From: Paulinella micropora
Lineage: Eukaryota > Cercozoa > Imbricatea > Euglyphida
Direction of reading: 5' to 3'
DNA length: 59,211 bases
NCBI GenBank assembly: GCA_009731375.1
Contig: BJOX01000163.1
Location: forward strand, 367,251-426,461
Shown here: positions 48,875 through 59,211 of the stretch, in pieces
Position numbering within the stretch: the first letter of the stretch is position 1
How the letters are laid out: each line of letters starts with the position of its first letter
The notes under the pieces: generated by a model
What the model was told of the DNA's origin: nothing
Seen by the model: only the letters and a program-made list of their open reading frames with translations
Database searches by the model: none
Made by a program: the position numbers and the translations under genes

Positions 48875-51244
48875 GCTATCAACCATGGCTTGATTTGGTG
48901 TTGTTGCTGGATCTGGGTCATCTGAAACTTTGTATTCTTTCATCATTTCTTTAAGTTTTTCATCTTTAACTTTCTCCTCCCAGAATGGGAGTCCCTGTTT
49001 TGTTCCACTTTTATAAACACCTCCTTCATACTCTGGTTGTGGATTTGGTGGTGCTGGTGCTTGCGTTGTTTGCGGTGGCATGGTTTGCGGTGCTGGTGGC
49101 ATAGTTTGTGGTGGCATGGTTTGCGGTGGCATGGTTTGCGGTGGCATGGTTTGCGGTGCTGGTGTTGGTATTGGTGTTTGTTTTCTTGGCACGCTCGCAT
49201 CCCTCAATTCTAAATCTTCTAATTGCTTCATTTGGTCTGGTGTCAATTTACCCCTCACTTCTTGATAAATTCTCTTATCCAAAATATCATCCGCATCTGC
49301 TACATCTGATANNNNNNNNNNTTTAACGCTAAGATTTATATCTTTTTCTATACTTGGTGGAATATCTTTTATGCTCTGTGTATTTATTTTTTCTATAAAA
49401 TTATTAATTGTAGTTTCATTTGCTGGTGCGATAAGAGAATATCCTTTCACGCCATCCGCTTTTTCTTGTGATTTCACCATTTGATTAAACGAATTCACCA
49501 AGTTTTCATATTGTTTGCTGAATGTAGCAGGATTGGTTATTTTATTTACTTTAAAATTAGTGTCTTTATCAAAACTGCCCACATTATTCATAACCCCAAT
49601 CATATAATTTAATGTTTGGTCTACATTGTGTATAAAAGCATCGTATTTCGCATCTGGACGTGTTAATTTAATAGTTTTCCAGAATGTCATCGCGTCCAAA
49701 TATGATACTCCACTGCGAACTCTCCCTTGTGCTTGTAATGCCATTTTAGATATATCTGCTTTTGAGAGCATTGAATTGTAATTGTCAGAAATAGTTTTAG
49801 CAACTTCGGCCGTAGCCAATCCATTACTCGTTAGATAATCGCTCATATTGGTAATTCTTTCAAAGTATCGTTGGTCGGCGAAGTTTTGGACATTTTTATC
49901 ACCAGTAGCATACAATAAATCATGTTCAAAAGCAACTAAGTCCAAAGCATCTGCTGGTAGAATGTAAGGAAACTTGCCACGAGTTCTATCTTCTAATTGA
50001 AGACGACTTTCCACTCGTGTGCCCGCACCATTACAATTACTTCCAGTAGTATGAGTTCGTTCTTCTTCTAATTTAATAGGAGCATTTGGTTGAGCAGTCC
50101 ATATATTATACACATGCTTTAGAAATTCCCAAAAAGCAATCTTGGCCGTAGTTTCAACACTTCCTTTAAATGTATTCCATGCGAACAACGTTGATACTTG
50201 TATGCCTAATCTTGTCAGCATATCCTTCAACATATAATCACCTATTCTTTGTTGTCCGCTTGCGATTAAACGAGGGTCAGGCGGAGGCAAACCCAATCTC
50301 TCTGGCGCTTCATTTCCTGCTAGTGTTAGCAAAAGGGTATTTAAAGCATCTGATCTTCTTCTTCCAAGTAATCCAACATTCATCGCACGTAGTTGTGGAT
50401 TGTTGGCAATTAATCTCAATACCTGCCCCCACATTATTCTGTTCGCACCATATCGCCCAACACCTGTAGCAAGGTTAAGTAATCTGTTAAGTCTGGGACT
50501 CATAATTATCTCCTGAATACTTCTAATAATAGCATTAACAAACCTTTCTACACTTCGGGGGTCATCACCTATTCGTGGCACAAGCATCTTGTATTCGTCG
50601 CCTATCTGTGCTTCTATTAAAGCATCATCTGGGTGTTTTCTCTCCCACTCTTCTCGGTTTTCTTTCCATTCCTTATAATCCTGCTCCGCTTGCTTTCTAT
50701 CCTCTCTTCGTATTACGCGAGTTTTGTCCGCTTTGCCTTTATTTTTCATATACGTTAAGCCCTTATCGGTTAATCGTTTTACGTCTTCTTCTTTATATTC
50801 TTGTTTTACCAATTGTGCTATATCACGCTTCATTTGCGGGATATTGTCTTCTATGTGCGCTATATCATATTTATCGGTAGCCATTGCTAATTTTCGCATT
50901 TCAATCATTAGTTCGTTCATGGGGGCAGTTCCGTGTTTTCTTTCAAATTCTTTCATATCAATGCCGTCATCTTGAAGGTGTGCTTTCAGTTCATCGTAAT
51001 TCATGTTCGCATAAATACTTTGCTTATTGTCCAACACACTAATCTTATCTTTTAAATCCTCCATAGTATTCCCCCCTCTTTTTGAAGCATCCAACAATCT
51101 ATCCGCTCTAAGCCTCTCGCGGGCTTGATTATTGATACCTTCATTAACTTGTTCAGCCCAATCAGCATCTGTGTCTTCCAATAAATACTTATGTTCGCGT
51201 CTAATTTCGTTGTAACATGTAAAAAATGGTTTTTCGTGTGGCAT
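48875..51244 (-). CDS. Large virion protein with phospholipase A2 domain (unit B), C-terminus in gap
   Basis: Starts at 51244 (MPHEKPFFTCYNEIRREHKY), a 60-residue extension before the MEDLK start used in unit A. PLA2 calcium loop NCNGAGTR and catalytic EHDLLYATGD are present; the calcium-loop Tyr is Cys here and the middle Gly is Ala, so activity is less certain than in unit A. The gap at 49311-49320 hides about 70 residues relative to unit A. The Pro-rich tail carries five to six PPQTM repeats. The middle (~270-330) is highly diverged. Confidence 0.7.
49070..49165. repeat. 15-bp tandem repeats encoding PPQTM in the PLA2 tail
   Basis: Units of GGTGGCATGGTTTGC type, with one Ala-containing variant, code for QTMPPQTMPP on the minus strand. 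Unit A has a non-repetitive Gln/Pro tail instead. Confidence 0.8.
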
Positions 51245-51268
51245 TTTTTATATCCGCTATTATATAGC

Positions 51269-51493
51269 ATGGAAAATAAAAAAGAAAAAAGCAAAGACGA
51301 GCAACAACTTGAAGAGTTGGAAAGGCTAGGGAAGGAAATTGACCAAATCCGCATCACTCAGAACTTAGTGAATAGAAACCCCAACATTTTTAGAAAACCT
51401 GAAAATATCCTTTACCGCTTACCGCTATCAGATAAGCAACGAGAAGCAATTTATAATAATATAATTAAAGAAGAAGGTAAAATCGGGAGTTAA
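51269..51493 (+). CDS. Small charged hypothetical protein
   Basis: 74 residues (MENKKEKSKDEQQLEELERL...), an N-terminal charged coiled coil and a C-terminal LPLSDKQREAIYNNIIKEEG. It diverges from the PLA2 gene across 24 bp. In unit A only its last codons survive, next to the gap (18130-18138). Confidence 0.6.
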   Translation: MENKKEKSKDEQQLEELERLGKEIDQIRITQNLVNRNPNIFRKPENILYRLPLSDKQREAIYNNIIKEEGKIGS

Positions 51494-51500
51494 GTATATA

Positions 51501-51764
51501 ATGGGGCTACGAGAGAAAGCCTTGTCATTGGGCGCGACAGACTTTGGCGAGAGTAAAGTGAAAGGAAAAAAGTATTATGTCGTCTATAACGGCCGTCGCA
51601 TCAACTTCGGCGCATCTGGTTATTCAGATTATACCAAACATCAAGACGAGGACAGACGGGAAAGTTATTGTGCCAGACATCAAGCAATTAAAACAAAGGA
51701 TGGAAAGCCCGCATATTTAAACAAAAATCAACCCGCATATTGGGCGTATCACCTACTTTGGTAA
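51501..51764 (+). CDS. Small conserved viral protein (DUF5754-like, unit B)
   Basis: 87 residues, nearly identical to 18146-18406 but ending LLW; the unit A copy stops one codon earlier because TGG there reads TGA. It follows the previous gene by 7 bp in an apparent plus-strand operon of three small genes. Confidence 0.65.
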   Translation: MGLREKALSLGATDFGESKVKGKKYYVVYNGRRINFGASGYSDYTKHQDEDRRESYCARHQAIKTKDGKPAYLNKNQPAYWAYHLLW

Positions 51765-51783
51765 ATTATGAATATTATAATAT

Positions 51784-52035
51784 ATGTTATTAATATTGCT
51801 ATTCGTGTGCTCGGTTATGTCGCGGACTGCCTGCGACTTTTACTCGCGATACTCAGAAAAAAAGAATGAGAGTTGTGCTTATTGTATAAAGCAAGGGGTA
51901 GATACAGGGTTTAAGTGTGTTTTCATAAATAACGGAAATAATATGTGTCGTAGTTTTGATGAGGCACTGCCTTTGATGTGTGTTGGCGATAATAGATGGT
52001 ATATGACACATATATATGAATGTGGTAATTTATGA
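51784..52035 (+). CDS. Small secreted Cys-rich protein (unit B)
   Basis: 83 residues: signal peptide MLLILLFVCSVMS, seven cysteines after it, conserved EALPLMCVGDNRWYMTHIYEC. The central 25 residues differ from unit A while both ends are kept, a pattern of rapid change in an exposed segment. Confidence 0.6.
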   Translation: MLLILLFVCSVMSRTACDFYSRYSEKKNESCAYCIKQGVDTGFKCVFINNGNNMCRSFDEALPLMCVGDNRWYMTHIYECGNL

Positions 52036-52036
52036 T

Positions 52037-52393
52037 TTACTTCTTACCACCTCCAGAACTTGGTGAAGGAAGGCAAATTCCTATGAGTAAAGTCAGAATA
52101 CCGACGTAAGTGTTAGCAACCTCGCATGGCAAGTTCTTTTCAGATAGCCTTACGATACAAAGGGTTATAATGGCGATAATGATACCCATTTGAAATAAGT
52201 ATTTAATCATTCTGCTGTCGGTTTTCTTATTTGACATACAGCAATTCCAGTTATCTTCCAATTCGTGCTCTACTTTTTTTTCTTCAGTCTTTAGTTCTAC
52301 TTCAAGAACACGTGACTTTAATTCTGGAGTTAGTTCGCCATCCATATCCATAATAGGCGGTGGTCTGTGAAGTCTAGTTGTATTATTTGACAT
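52037..52393 (-). CDS. Small membrane protein with two transmembrane segments (unit B)
   Basis: 118 residues. The region from NCCMSNKKTDSRMIKY to the C-terminal GGGKK is identical to unit A, while the N-terminal Pro-rich part differs. It overlaps the fibre C-terminus by 11 nt. Confidence 0.65.
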   Translation of the reverse strand: MSNNTTRLHRPPPIMDMDGELTPELKSRVLEVELKTEEKKVEHELEDNWNCCMSNKKTDSRMIKYLFQMGIIIAIITLCIVRLSEKNLPCEVANTYVGILTLLIGICLPSPSSGGGKK

Positions 52394-55300
52394 TTTCTCT
52401 AATTTCTTGTAGTATATTCATAAGATTTTTATTTTCTTTTTCTAAATTAACTACCTTTTCTGATAATTGTTGAACGGCCTTAATTAAAGGTGCGATAAAC
52501 TCTGAATAACCTATACCATAACCGACATCACCACTATCAATACATTTAACATCTTCTGGATTAACACTCACACCTTTCAATTCGTATTCTTTTCTTTGCT
52601 TTGGACAGGGAACCATAATTGTTTCTTTTATAAAGCCGCCAAAATCTAGCATATCCATTTCTGTTAGTATTTCTTCTAATTCCTGTGCTATTAAGCCAGT
52701 CCTACATTTCTTTTTGTCATCAATCATACGATAGCAAACTGGATTTAACTTATTAATAAAATCTAAGCCTAAGCATTCCTTTATATCTTCTTTTTTTCTC
52801 CTGTCTGAATATTGAATTGGATTAGACAATACCCATAATTGTCCATCGCTTGCTTTCAAAGACATTAAAGCAGTATTTGAACTATTCTCCCATATGAACC
52901 CACTCGTTGAAGAATTATTCACTCTAAATCTAATAGCATAAGAAGTTAATCCTCCGCCTACTCCTCCTGCTGGTGCTGTTCCTCCACTTAATGATTTATT
53001 TGCCCCAGACTGGCTCATATAAATCCCCCAGTTTGAATCTCCAATGTCCCACATAAATATTCCTCTCGCATTCGTCCCGTCTGTTTGTCCTTGAATTGCT
53101 ATTTTTGCCCCATTAGTTGTTGCCGATGCCGTTGTTAGCACCCCAGAATATGTAATTCCCGCATTTGCCGTAATCAATCCTTTCGTCCATAAAGTCCCAT
53201 TGAGTCCATTCAACGACATCAACAATTGCTCTGCTGAATTCTCCCATACAAAACCCATCGTAGCATCATTAGCCACTCTAAAACGAAAAGCATATGAACT
53301 AAAATCATTTCTTGAAACAGCCAAACCATTTGCCAAACTTCTAGTATTTGCAGCCCCGCCAGATGCCGCATAAATTCCCCAACTTGTATTGGTTGTATCC
53401 CATAGAAATATTCCTTTTGCATTTGTTCCGTCTGTTATTCCCTGAATTCCTATTTTTGCTCCACTTGTATTTGTTGCTGACGTTAGTGTGCCAGTATATG
53501 TAATCCCCGCACTCGCAGTTATCAATCCTTTTGTCCATAAAGTCCCGTTTGCCCCATTCAATGACATTAACAATTGCTCTGCTGAATTTTCCCACACAAA
53601 ACCATCCGCCGAAGCATTACCACTCCTAAATCTTACAGCAAAGCCTGAAATATCGTTGCCTGCCACCGCTGTTCCTCCACCTAATGATTTACCAGCCCCT
53701 GGTTGAGCCATATAAATCCCCCATCCTGAGTTGTCTGTATCCCACATAAATATACCTTGCCCATTTCCTCCATCTACTTTATTTTGAATAGATAACTTAC
53801 AACCGCCATCTGCTGTTATTAATCCGCTTGCGGTTAGTGTCGTCGTTGATATACCCGCGGTTGAAGTAATTGTCGTTCCCGTTATTGTTCCGCCATTTGT
53901 TATATTGTTTGAGTTCATGTCCAAAGCACCATAAAAACGCATACCGCCAGCATTGTTAAAACGGACGATGTCAGACGAAGCACTTTTATTATCCAAAAGT
54001 TTTGAAATATAAAGTCCCGCCCCTTTTACATCAGATGCTACATTCGTAAATACATAACCTCGTTGGTTCGTGGTTCCACTTGAAGCAGTATTTAAAGTGT
54101 ATAAGAAAGACTGCCAATCACCTGTTGTCTGTGAAAAGAATATATCTCCTCCATTTTGGTTTAATATCCGCGCCCCATTATATGTTATATTTCCGCCATT
54201 AGTGATATCCACATTATTAAAATCCGCAGTGTTTGTTAGAGTTAGATATTTTATCTCTGTTCTCGTTCCATTGAATGTTTTAATTCCCGTTATTGTTTGG
54301 TCTCTTGTTAGTTTTACATTTTGCCCGTCCAATGTGTCCGCATACCCTTTTGTCGCTCCGTCCGTCGCTAATGTCGGAGTTCCAAGGTTGGCTATTTTGC
54401 TACTATTACAATCTAGCCCCGAAGCATTTACCCAACCGACGATTGTCCCGTCAATAATAAAACTTATTTTTTTCGCAGAAATTTCGAAGTTGTAATATGT
54501 TGCAGTTTTCATATCCAAAATAGCAATAGAGCCGATATTACTGGTAGAATTGAAAACGATAAATGTGCCCTTTGTTGTTGAATTGATTGAATTTCCCGTT
54601 ATTTCAACACCACTGCTATATGTCTTAATTCCTGCTATGGTTTGGTTTCCTGTTAGTTTCACATTTTGCCCGTCTAATGTATCCACATAACTTTTGTTTG
54701 CTCCGTCCGTTGTTGCTGATGGTGTTGCTAAGTTTGTTATTTTGTTATTATTCAAAGATAGTGTAGTGCCAGTTGCGGTTATAATTAAAGTATTACCCGA
54801 ATATAACTCAACATAGTAATACGAACCAGTTATTTGTATCGGATACCAAGTCGCTGTTGCTGTCTTTTGTGCGGCAATCATTCCTATTTTTGTATCAAAG
54901 GCTATGCCGATGCCATCAAAAGTTGTAGGGTTGGACGAACCACTTACTTCTAAAGTTGATGTAAATTTTTTATTTCCTGCTATGGTTTGGTCTCCTGTTA
55001 GTTTAACCACCGAAGTATCAAGAGTAGAACATCCACGCCATCAACCAAATTCACATTTGTTATGCTTTGGCTTTTCATATCAATACCCCCACTCGCATTT
55101 ATTATACTGCTAAATGTCTTAATACCCGCTATGGTTTGGTCTCCTGTTAGTTTAACCACCGAAGTATCAAGAACAGAAACATCCACACCATCAACATTTC
55201 CTACATTTGTAATAGCAAAACCACCCATATTTAAACTGCCCGTCATAGCCGTTGTGCCGTCTTTTGCTAATTTTGTATCGGTATATGCTTTTGTTGAAGC

Positions 55301-56124
55301 ATCACCATCATAGAATGGGGCTGGAAGTCCGCTAATTGCTGTTGTGCCACTAAAATTTAAAATATTGCCAGTCAGTGTTATTCCACTCCCCGTTGTAGAA
55401 GCAAGAAGTATGGAAGAACCAACAATGCTTAGTGGATATCGCGTTGCTCCACCTACCTCCGACGAATAAATAGAACCCATATTATTGTTGTAATTGAAGA
55501 ATAACTTACCCGTGTTTAATGGATTTGAATCTTTTACACCCAAATAAGTAGTAAATATTTTATTCCCTGTTATCGTTTGGTCTCCTGTTAATTTAACCAC
55601 AGCACTATCAAGAGCAGAAACATCAATACCATCAACATTACAGACATTTGTTACGTTAAATCCTCCCATATTTAAATTTCCAAACATCATAGCGAGACCA
55701 TCCAATCTAAGAAAGGTGAAGCAACATTTCTCCATTGCCCTGTGCTATAAATGAGCAGTTGGTTATCGGCGGGTGTGCCCGTTATGACTACATCCGTTAA
55801 TTTATCTAGTTCAAAGTCGCTTATATAACTTGAATTTAATGTAGCAAATGAAGTATTACCCAACCCGTCCGTTTTTAATACTTGATTAGCCGTGCCGTCC
55901 GATATTGGTAAGTCGTATTCGTTATTAATTGACACATAACCAGTATCAGATATCAACAAAGAAGAGTTATTATTTCGCGAGGATATTGTTATATCGTCAG
56001 TCCTTGCTTGTATTGAGTTTGCTTCAATATGATCGCCATATAATACTCCATCAACTTCTAAATCCTCGTCTATTATCACAGAGCCGTAATAGTGATATGC
56101 CCACGGATTTCCTAAATGGTTCAT
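52383..56124 (-). pseudogene. Phage-type fibre with S74 chaperone (unit B), two frameshifts
   Basis: Anchor (MNHLGNPWAYHYYG) and S74 chaperone (SDRRKKEDIKEC..., about 52670-52815) match unit A. Between them the QTI repeats are rearranged and three WGIY modules are present instead of two. Two single-base losses break the frame: in an A run at about 55710, and at about 55030 (GTAGAACATC against GTAGAAACATC in unit A). Either could be a sequencing error, since the protein reads cleanly across both once the frame changes. Confidence 0.7.
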
Positions 56125-56174
56125 ATTTTAATTCTATTATTTTATAATATAAGATATATATATAGTCTTAAAAA

Positions 56175-56804
56175 ATGAATATATTTGGACGATCACAGGA
56201 ACAGCAGTCTATTGATACGAAAACTATCGCAATCACTGCTACCCCGACATTAACGAGAAACATTCAAAATGCTTATGTTGGCCTTGATCTTAGGTCGTGG
56301 ATGGAAAGTTCCACATTCACTACTCTTTGCACGGGCGGTTATGGTAGCAAAACAATATCTAATTTAGGATATGGTTATTTCATTAAAGTTGCTTTTCGCG
56401 GGTCTTTGAATTTGCCCGCCCCGTCTGGAATAGGAACCTTTCAGTTTTGGTTTCATAAAACGGACGGAACCAATGTTGATGACTTTTACAGCGAAGTGCT
56501 AAATTATACAACCGCGATTGAGTATAAGTCTTTTGATTGTATATGGGTAATTCAAAGATACGGAGTCCAAATGAAAATGATATGGTTAATGACTTGTCCA
56601 AATCCCGCGGACACCACCAATAATACAACAATACGAATTTCTGGAAATACGACTAATGAAGTTTTATTGACATATGCGACAGATGCTCCAATAACATTGG
56701 AAGTATATTACAAAACGGCATCTGCGGATTATGTATCTTTTAAACCATCATATTTTAATATTGATGTGATGAGAGACATAGCACTAACTGCCTCTTACAC
56801 ATGA
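56175..56804 (+). CDS. Conserved beta-rich protein (unit B)
   Basis: 209 residues, only two or three differences from the unit A and A' copies although the neighbouring fibre and accessory genes have diverged widely. Overlaps the next gene by 10 nt. Confidence 0.6.
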   Translation: MNIFGRSQEQQSIDTKTIAITATPTLTRNIQNAYVGLDLRSWMESSTFTTLCTGGYGSKTISNLGYGYFIKVAFRGSLNLPAPSGIGTFQFWFHKTDGTNVDDFYSEVLNYTTAIEYKSFDCIWVIQRYGVQMKMIWLMTCPNPADTTNNTTIRISGNTTNEVLLTYATDAPITLEVYYKTASADYVSFKPSYFNIDVMRDIALTASYT

Positions 56805-57478
56805 AACCTGTCATACATATCTTTTAATGTCGTGAGTTTGCCCTCGTGTTGAGATAAGACATCGCGGAAAAATGTCTTATAATCTAACTTACCATATTTA
56901 AGANNNNNNNNNNCTGGTGGTATGTGTCCGTATCTACTCTCGTGCCATTTCTTCATATCCTCCTGTAATATGGTGCGGTCTTCCACTTTCAGAAACAAGA
57001 AATTAAACGGGTCTTTTGATACTTTCAAATGTGCCGTTATTATTTCATAGCAACTATATCCGCTCTCGGGCGGATTCCGCTTTGCTTTAATCGGTGTTTT
57101 CTTTTCCCTAACTGGCGCAGGCTTCTCTTTTGTTTCCAAAACAGGTAATTCTTTACCTGTTTTCACTGGCATTTCTTTTTTCGCCAATTCTTCTCCTACG
57201 TTAGCCTTGATTTCAGTAATACCAGTTTCCTTCAAATCACTTTCTTTAAAAGGCGTAAATTCTTCTGGTTCGTCATTAAAAACGACGTTCTTCAATGTAT
57301 CAACGGAGGGCAATACAACTTCAACATTATCACTCTGCGGGGGTTGTTCGGGTCGGTATTTTTCGTAAAATGCGACAATTTCAGTTTTGAGCGATTTGCT
57401 TGTTGGCAGTTTTATGTCGATACTTAAATGAGTCCATTTTTCTATTTGGCTCAGATACTCTCCTTTAGTTGATGGCAT
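56795..57478 (-). CDS. Hypothetical replication-cluster protein (unit B)
   Basis: About 227 codons from MPSTKGEYL with a 10-N gap at 56904. The linker (~70-140) is rewritten relative to unit A, with KTGKELPVLETKEKP-type sequence; the C-terminal half is conserved. Confidence 0.6.
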   Translation of the reverse strand: MPSTKGEYLSQIEKWTHLSIDIKLPTSKSLKTEIVAFYEKYRPEQPPQSDNVEVVLPSVDTLKNVVFNDEPEEFTPFKESDLKETGITEIKANVGEELAKKEMPVKTGKELPVLETKEKPAPVREKKTPIKAKRNPPESGYSCYEIITAHLKVSKDPFNFLFLKVEDRTILQEDMKKWHESRYGHIPPXXXXLKYGKLDYKTFFRDVLSQHEGKLTTLKDMYDRFHV

Positions 57479-57522
57479 GCTATATATAAGTACAACCAAA
57501 AAAATCTGTTTTTTAATATTGT

Positions 57523-59211
57523 TTATTCGTCATTGTCATCGTCGTCGTCGTCGTCGTCGTCAAAAACCCATTCACTATCGCCATAAATAACCTTCCACTG
57601 ATTTTTACATTCTTCTAATGTTGGTAAATCCACGTATTTAATTCTTACACCTGCTTCTGTTGTTTTCTTCTTTTCTACCACATCTGGCATCAGTTTTCTA
57701 AGACTAATCCAGAAACTGACTCGCGAAGTGTGCGGGTCATTCGCATTTGCTTTATACGCATCGTATAATGCTTCTTTTGAAACATCTTTACCAAAATGAA
57801 TTTCTGGAAAGTCTTTTGTAATATATCCCAAGTTCAAGCAATCCAACCACCACTTTCTCAACTTTGAAAGAGATTTCACTTTTTGTTCTCGTAGCCCCTT
57901 TGTAATGATTGTTTCGCGGTCGTTAAACTCGCTAAGGTCTCGTTCAAGAAGAAACTTTGCCAGTCGTTGCCTGTCAATAGATCTAATATCCGCAATCACT
58001 TTTCTCTTTTCGTCTGATTTCATGAGTGCCAGTTCGTCAGAAAGTTCAAGGACAAGCCATCGTTGCTCAGTGGTTCCCGCTGGCACTACCCATTCTTCGT
58101 TTGAAGCAAGGACTAGAAATAACATATTTTCTAATGTTAGATTTGGTAAATATTTTTGTTTAAGAGTGAGCGTGTTTTCTGATACGAGTTTCTTAATTGT
58201 TCCCGCTCGTTCTTTATCACCACCCCATACCATTTCGTCCATAAATACTACGATTGCTTTTGCGAGTTGCGCATTGAAATCTCCCAATATTTCTCTAACG
58301 TCGGACGGCTGGAAGTAATAATCGGCACCTATTACTTCTTTGAATATTTCAAGAATAATACCCTTACCTGCTCGTTCAGTGCTTGTCAAAACTAATGATA
58401 AGTGTAGTTTTTGCCACGGCTTTTGATAAATGCTCGCAAACATATCAAGCACCTTTTTATATATGTCCTGACTTCCCCCACCATCTGTTTAGGATATGTT
58501 GAAAGAATGCTTCATTTTTTTCTTCTTCTGCCGTGAATGATTTCACGTCTCCTAATGTGTCCGCTGGGATTTCAAAACCCTTAAACAAGTTATAAAATCC
58601 TTGTTTGTCGTTATCAAAGTATGCCTTGGGGTCAAAGATTACGTCATTTACTTCGCGTCTTCTCGGGTGTGTAGTCCATATTTTATACAAATCAACAACA
58701 TTCAATGTGGCGGGGTTTTTACCTAGCGCTATCCAGTCCTCTTTTGATAAGTTGGTCTTTACTCTTTTGTTTTTGAAGAATGATTCCATTGCTGATTCTG
58801 TCTTGTAGCGAAATACCTTCTTACCTTTGGAATCAACGTATTCTTCAATTATAGTCGGCTTTGCCAAGTTAGCAAAAGTGTATGATTCATTCATCCATGC
58901 CAAAGCAGTATCTATCAACTCTTTGAATTTTTCTATATTACATTCGCTGGCGAGTCGGCGCAGGTCATCAATCGTGTTGATATTACGAGCGATCGGGGGT
59001 GATAATTCGTGAATTTTCATGCCTTTACCCTCGCAAGTGCTATCGTGGCAGTAGAAATATAGCCCGTCTCTTCTCCATACTACATAGCAATTGTCGCTTT
59101 TATTTTCTTCTCCGTTTATAATACATACTCGTGTCCCTATGGTTTTTAAAACAAACATTCTCTGCTTTATTTCAACAATTTCTACATTTGGTATTTTGCT
59201 GAGTATAATTT
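57523..59211 (-). pseudogene. Primase-helicase (unit B), partial and frameshifted
   Basis: The helicase part (58452-57523) keeps Walker A, Walker B, motif C and the arginine finger. A 2-bp loss at about 58480 (CCACCATC against CCACACCATC in A') separates it from the zinc region and linker, which run off the window at 59211. The C-terminal acidic tail is lengthened by a GTC repeat (57540-57560, ten Asp against five or six). Confidence 0.75.

Larger units (their letters stand above)
38143..59211. mobile_element. Unit B: second, related PLV genome (right end outside window)
   Basis: Same gene order as unit A from resolvase to primase-helicase, with several percent to tens of percent divergence by gene, its own telomere family and a distinct left-end cargo. 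The primase N-terminus and right telomere lie beyond the window. Confidence 0.85.

Noticed and set aside
47363-51244. A single 1293-residue protein joining PLA2 and ATPase domains
   Set aside because: The frame only runs through 765 N and a 10-N gap; unit A shows two genes with another gene between them.

Overview
The window is eukaryotic nuclear DNA, probably from a unicellular alga or other protist; the species cannot be fixed from sequence alone. GC-rich host DNA at the left carries a decayed non-LTR retrotransposon (1-3731, minus strand), a tRNA-derived SINE with an (ATT)n tail (4722-4980) and long microsatellites (5630-6025). From 6025 to the right edge almost everything is AT-rich, densely coding DNA of integrated small dsDNA viruses of the Polinton-like virus (PLV) type. 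They encode a double-jelly-roll major capsid protein, a penton/minor capsid protein, an A32-like packaging ATPase, a primase-SF3 helicase and a phospholipase A2 capsid protein. They also encode a phage-style trimeric fibre with a peptidase S74 chaperone and a tyrosine-recombinase-fold enzyme with the catalytic spacing of hairpin-telomere resolvases (protelomerases). I see no DNA polymerase and no capsid protease.

Layout. Unit A (6025-about 30529) runs telomere palindrome, TIR with a Lys-rich gene, resolvase, structural genes, fibre, primase-helicase and right end, and is broken by assembly gaps. Unit A' (30538-38035) is a 7.5 kb miniature genome. It has telomere palindromes at both ends and an intact 815-residue primase-helicase, but no resolvase or core capsid and packaging genes. 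Unit B (38143-59211, running off the window) is a related but distinct virus with the same gene order, its own telomere sequence and a different left-end cargo. Runs of N lie at 17897-18129, 19529-19538, 25761-26657, 27194-27203, 36350-36359, 37145-37730, 45095-45104, 48110-48874, 49311-49320 and 56904-56913. The key junctions at 5.1-7.4 kb, 29.9-31.5 kb and 37.7-40.7 kb lie inside uninterrupted sequence.

The system. Unit ends are long inverted repeats (roughly 355-418 bp) around a short asymmetric centre, five instances in all (one only half). The centre holds two mini-hairpins closed on GAA/TTC-type trinucleotide loops, so each folded strand would form a T-shaped hairpin like a parvovirus terminus. 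The centre occurs in both orientations. Units A and B differ at many arm positions but each stays self-complementary. Beside each sequenced telomere is a G-tract / GAA-loop hairpin / G-tract element and a cluster of family-specific iterons (TTGGACA-type in A, GGTCGGCC-type in B). Together with the resolvase-like gene next to the left end, this suggests viruses with linear genomes and covalently closed hairpin ends. Their integrated copies carry the unfolded palindromes, and at least two sit in (CA)n(TA)n tracts.

Decay. Both resolvase genes carry different single nonsense mutations. The fibre, the 410-residue particle protein and the unit B helicase carry one- to eight-base lesions. The unit A' replication gene is intact. 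The region therefore looks like a recently colonised, partly decayed viral cluster, although some homopolymer lesions could be assembly errors.
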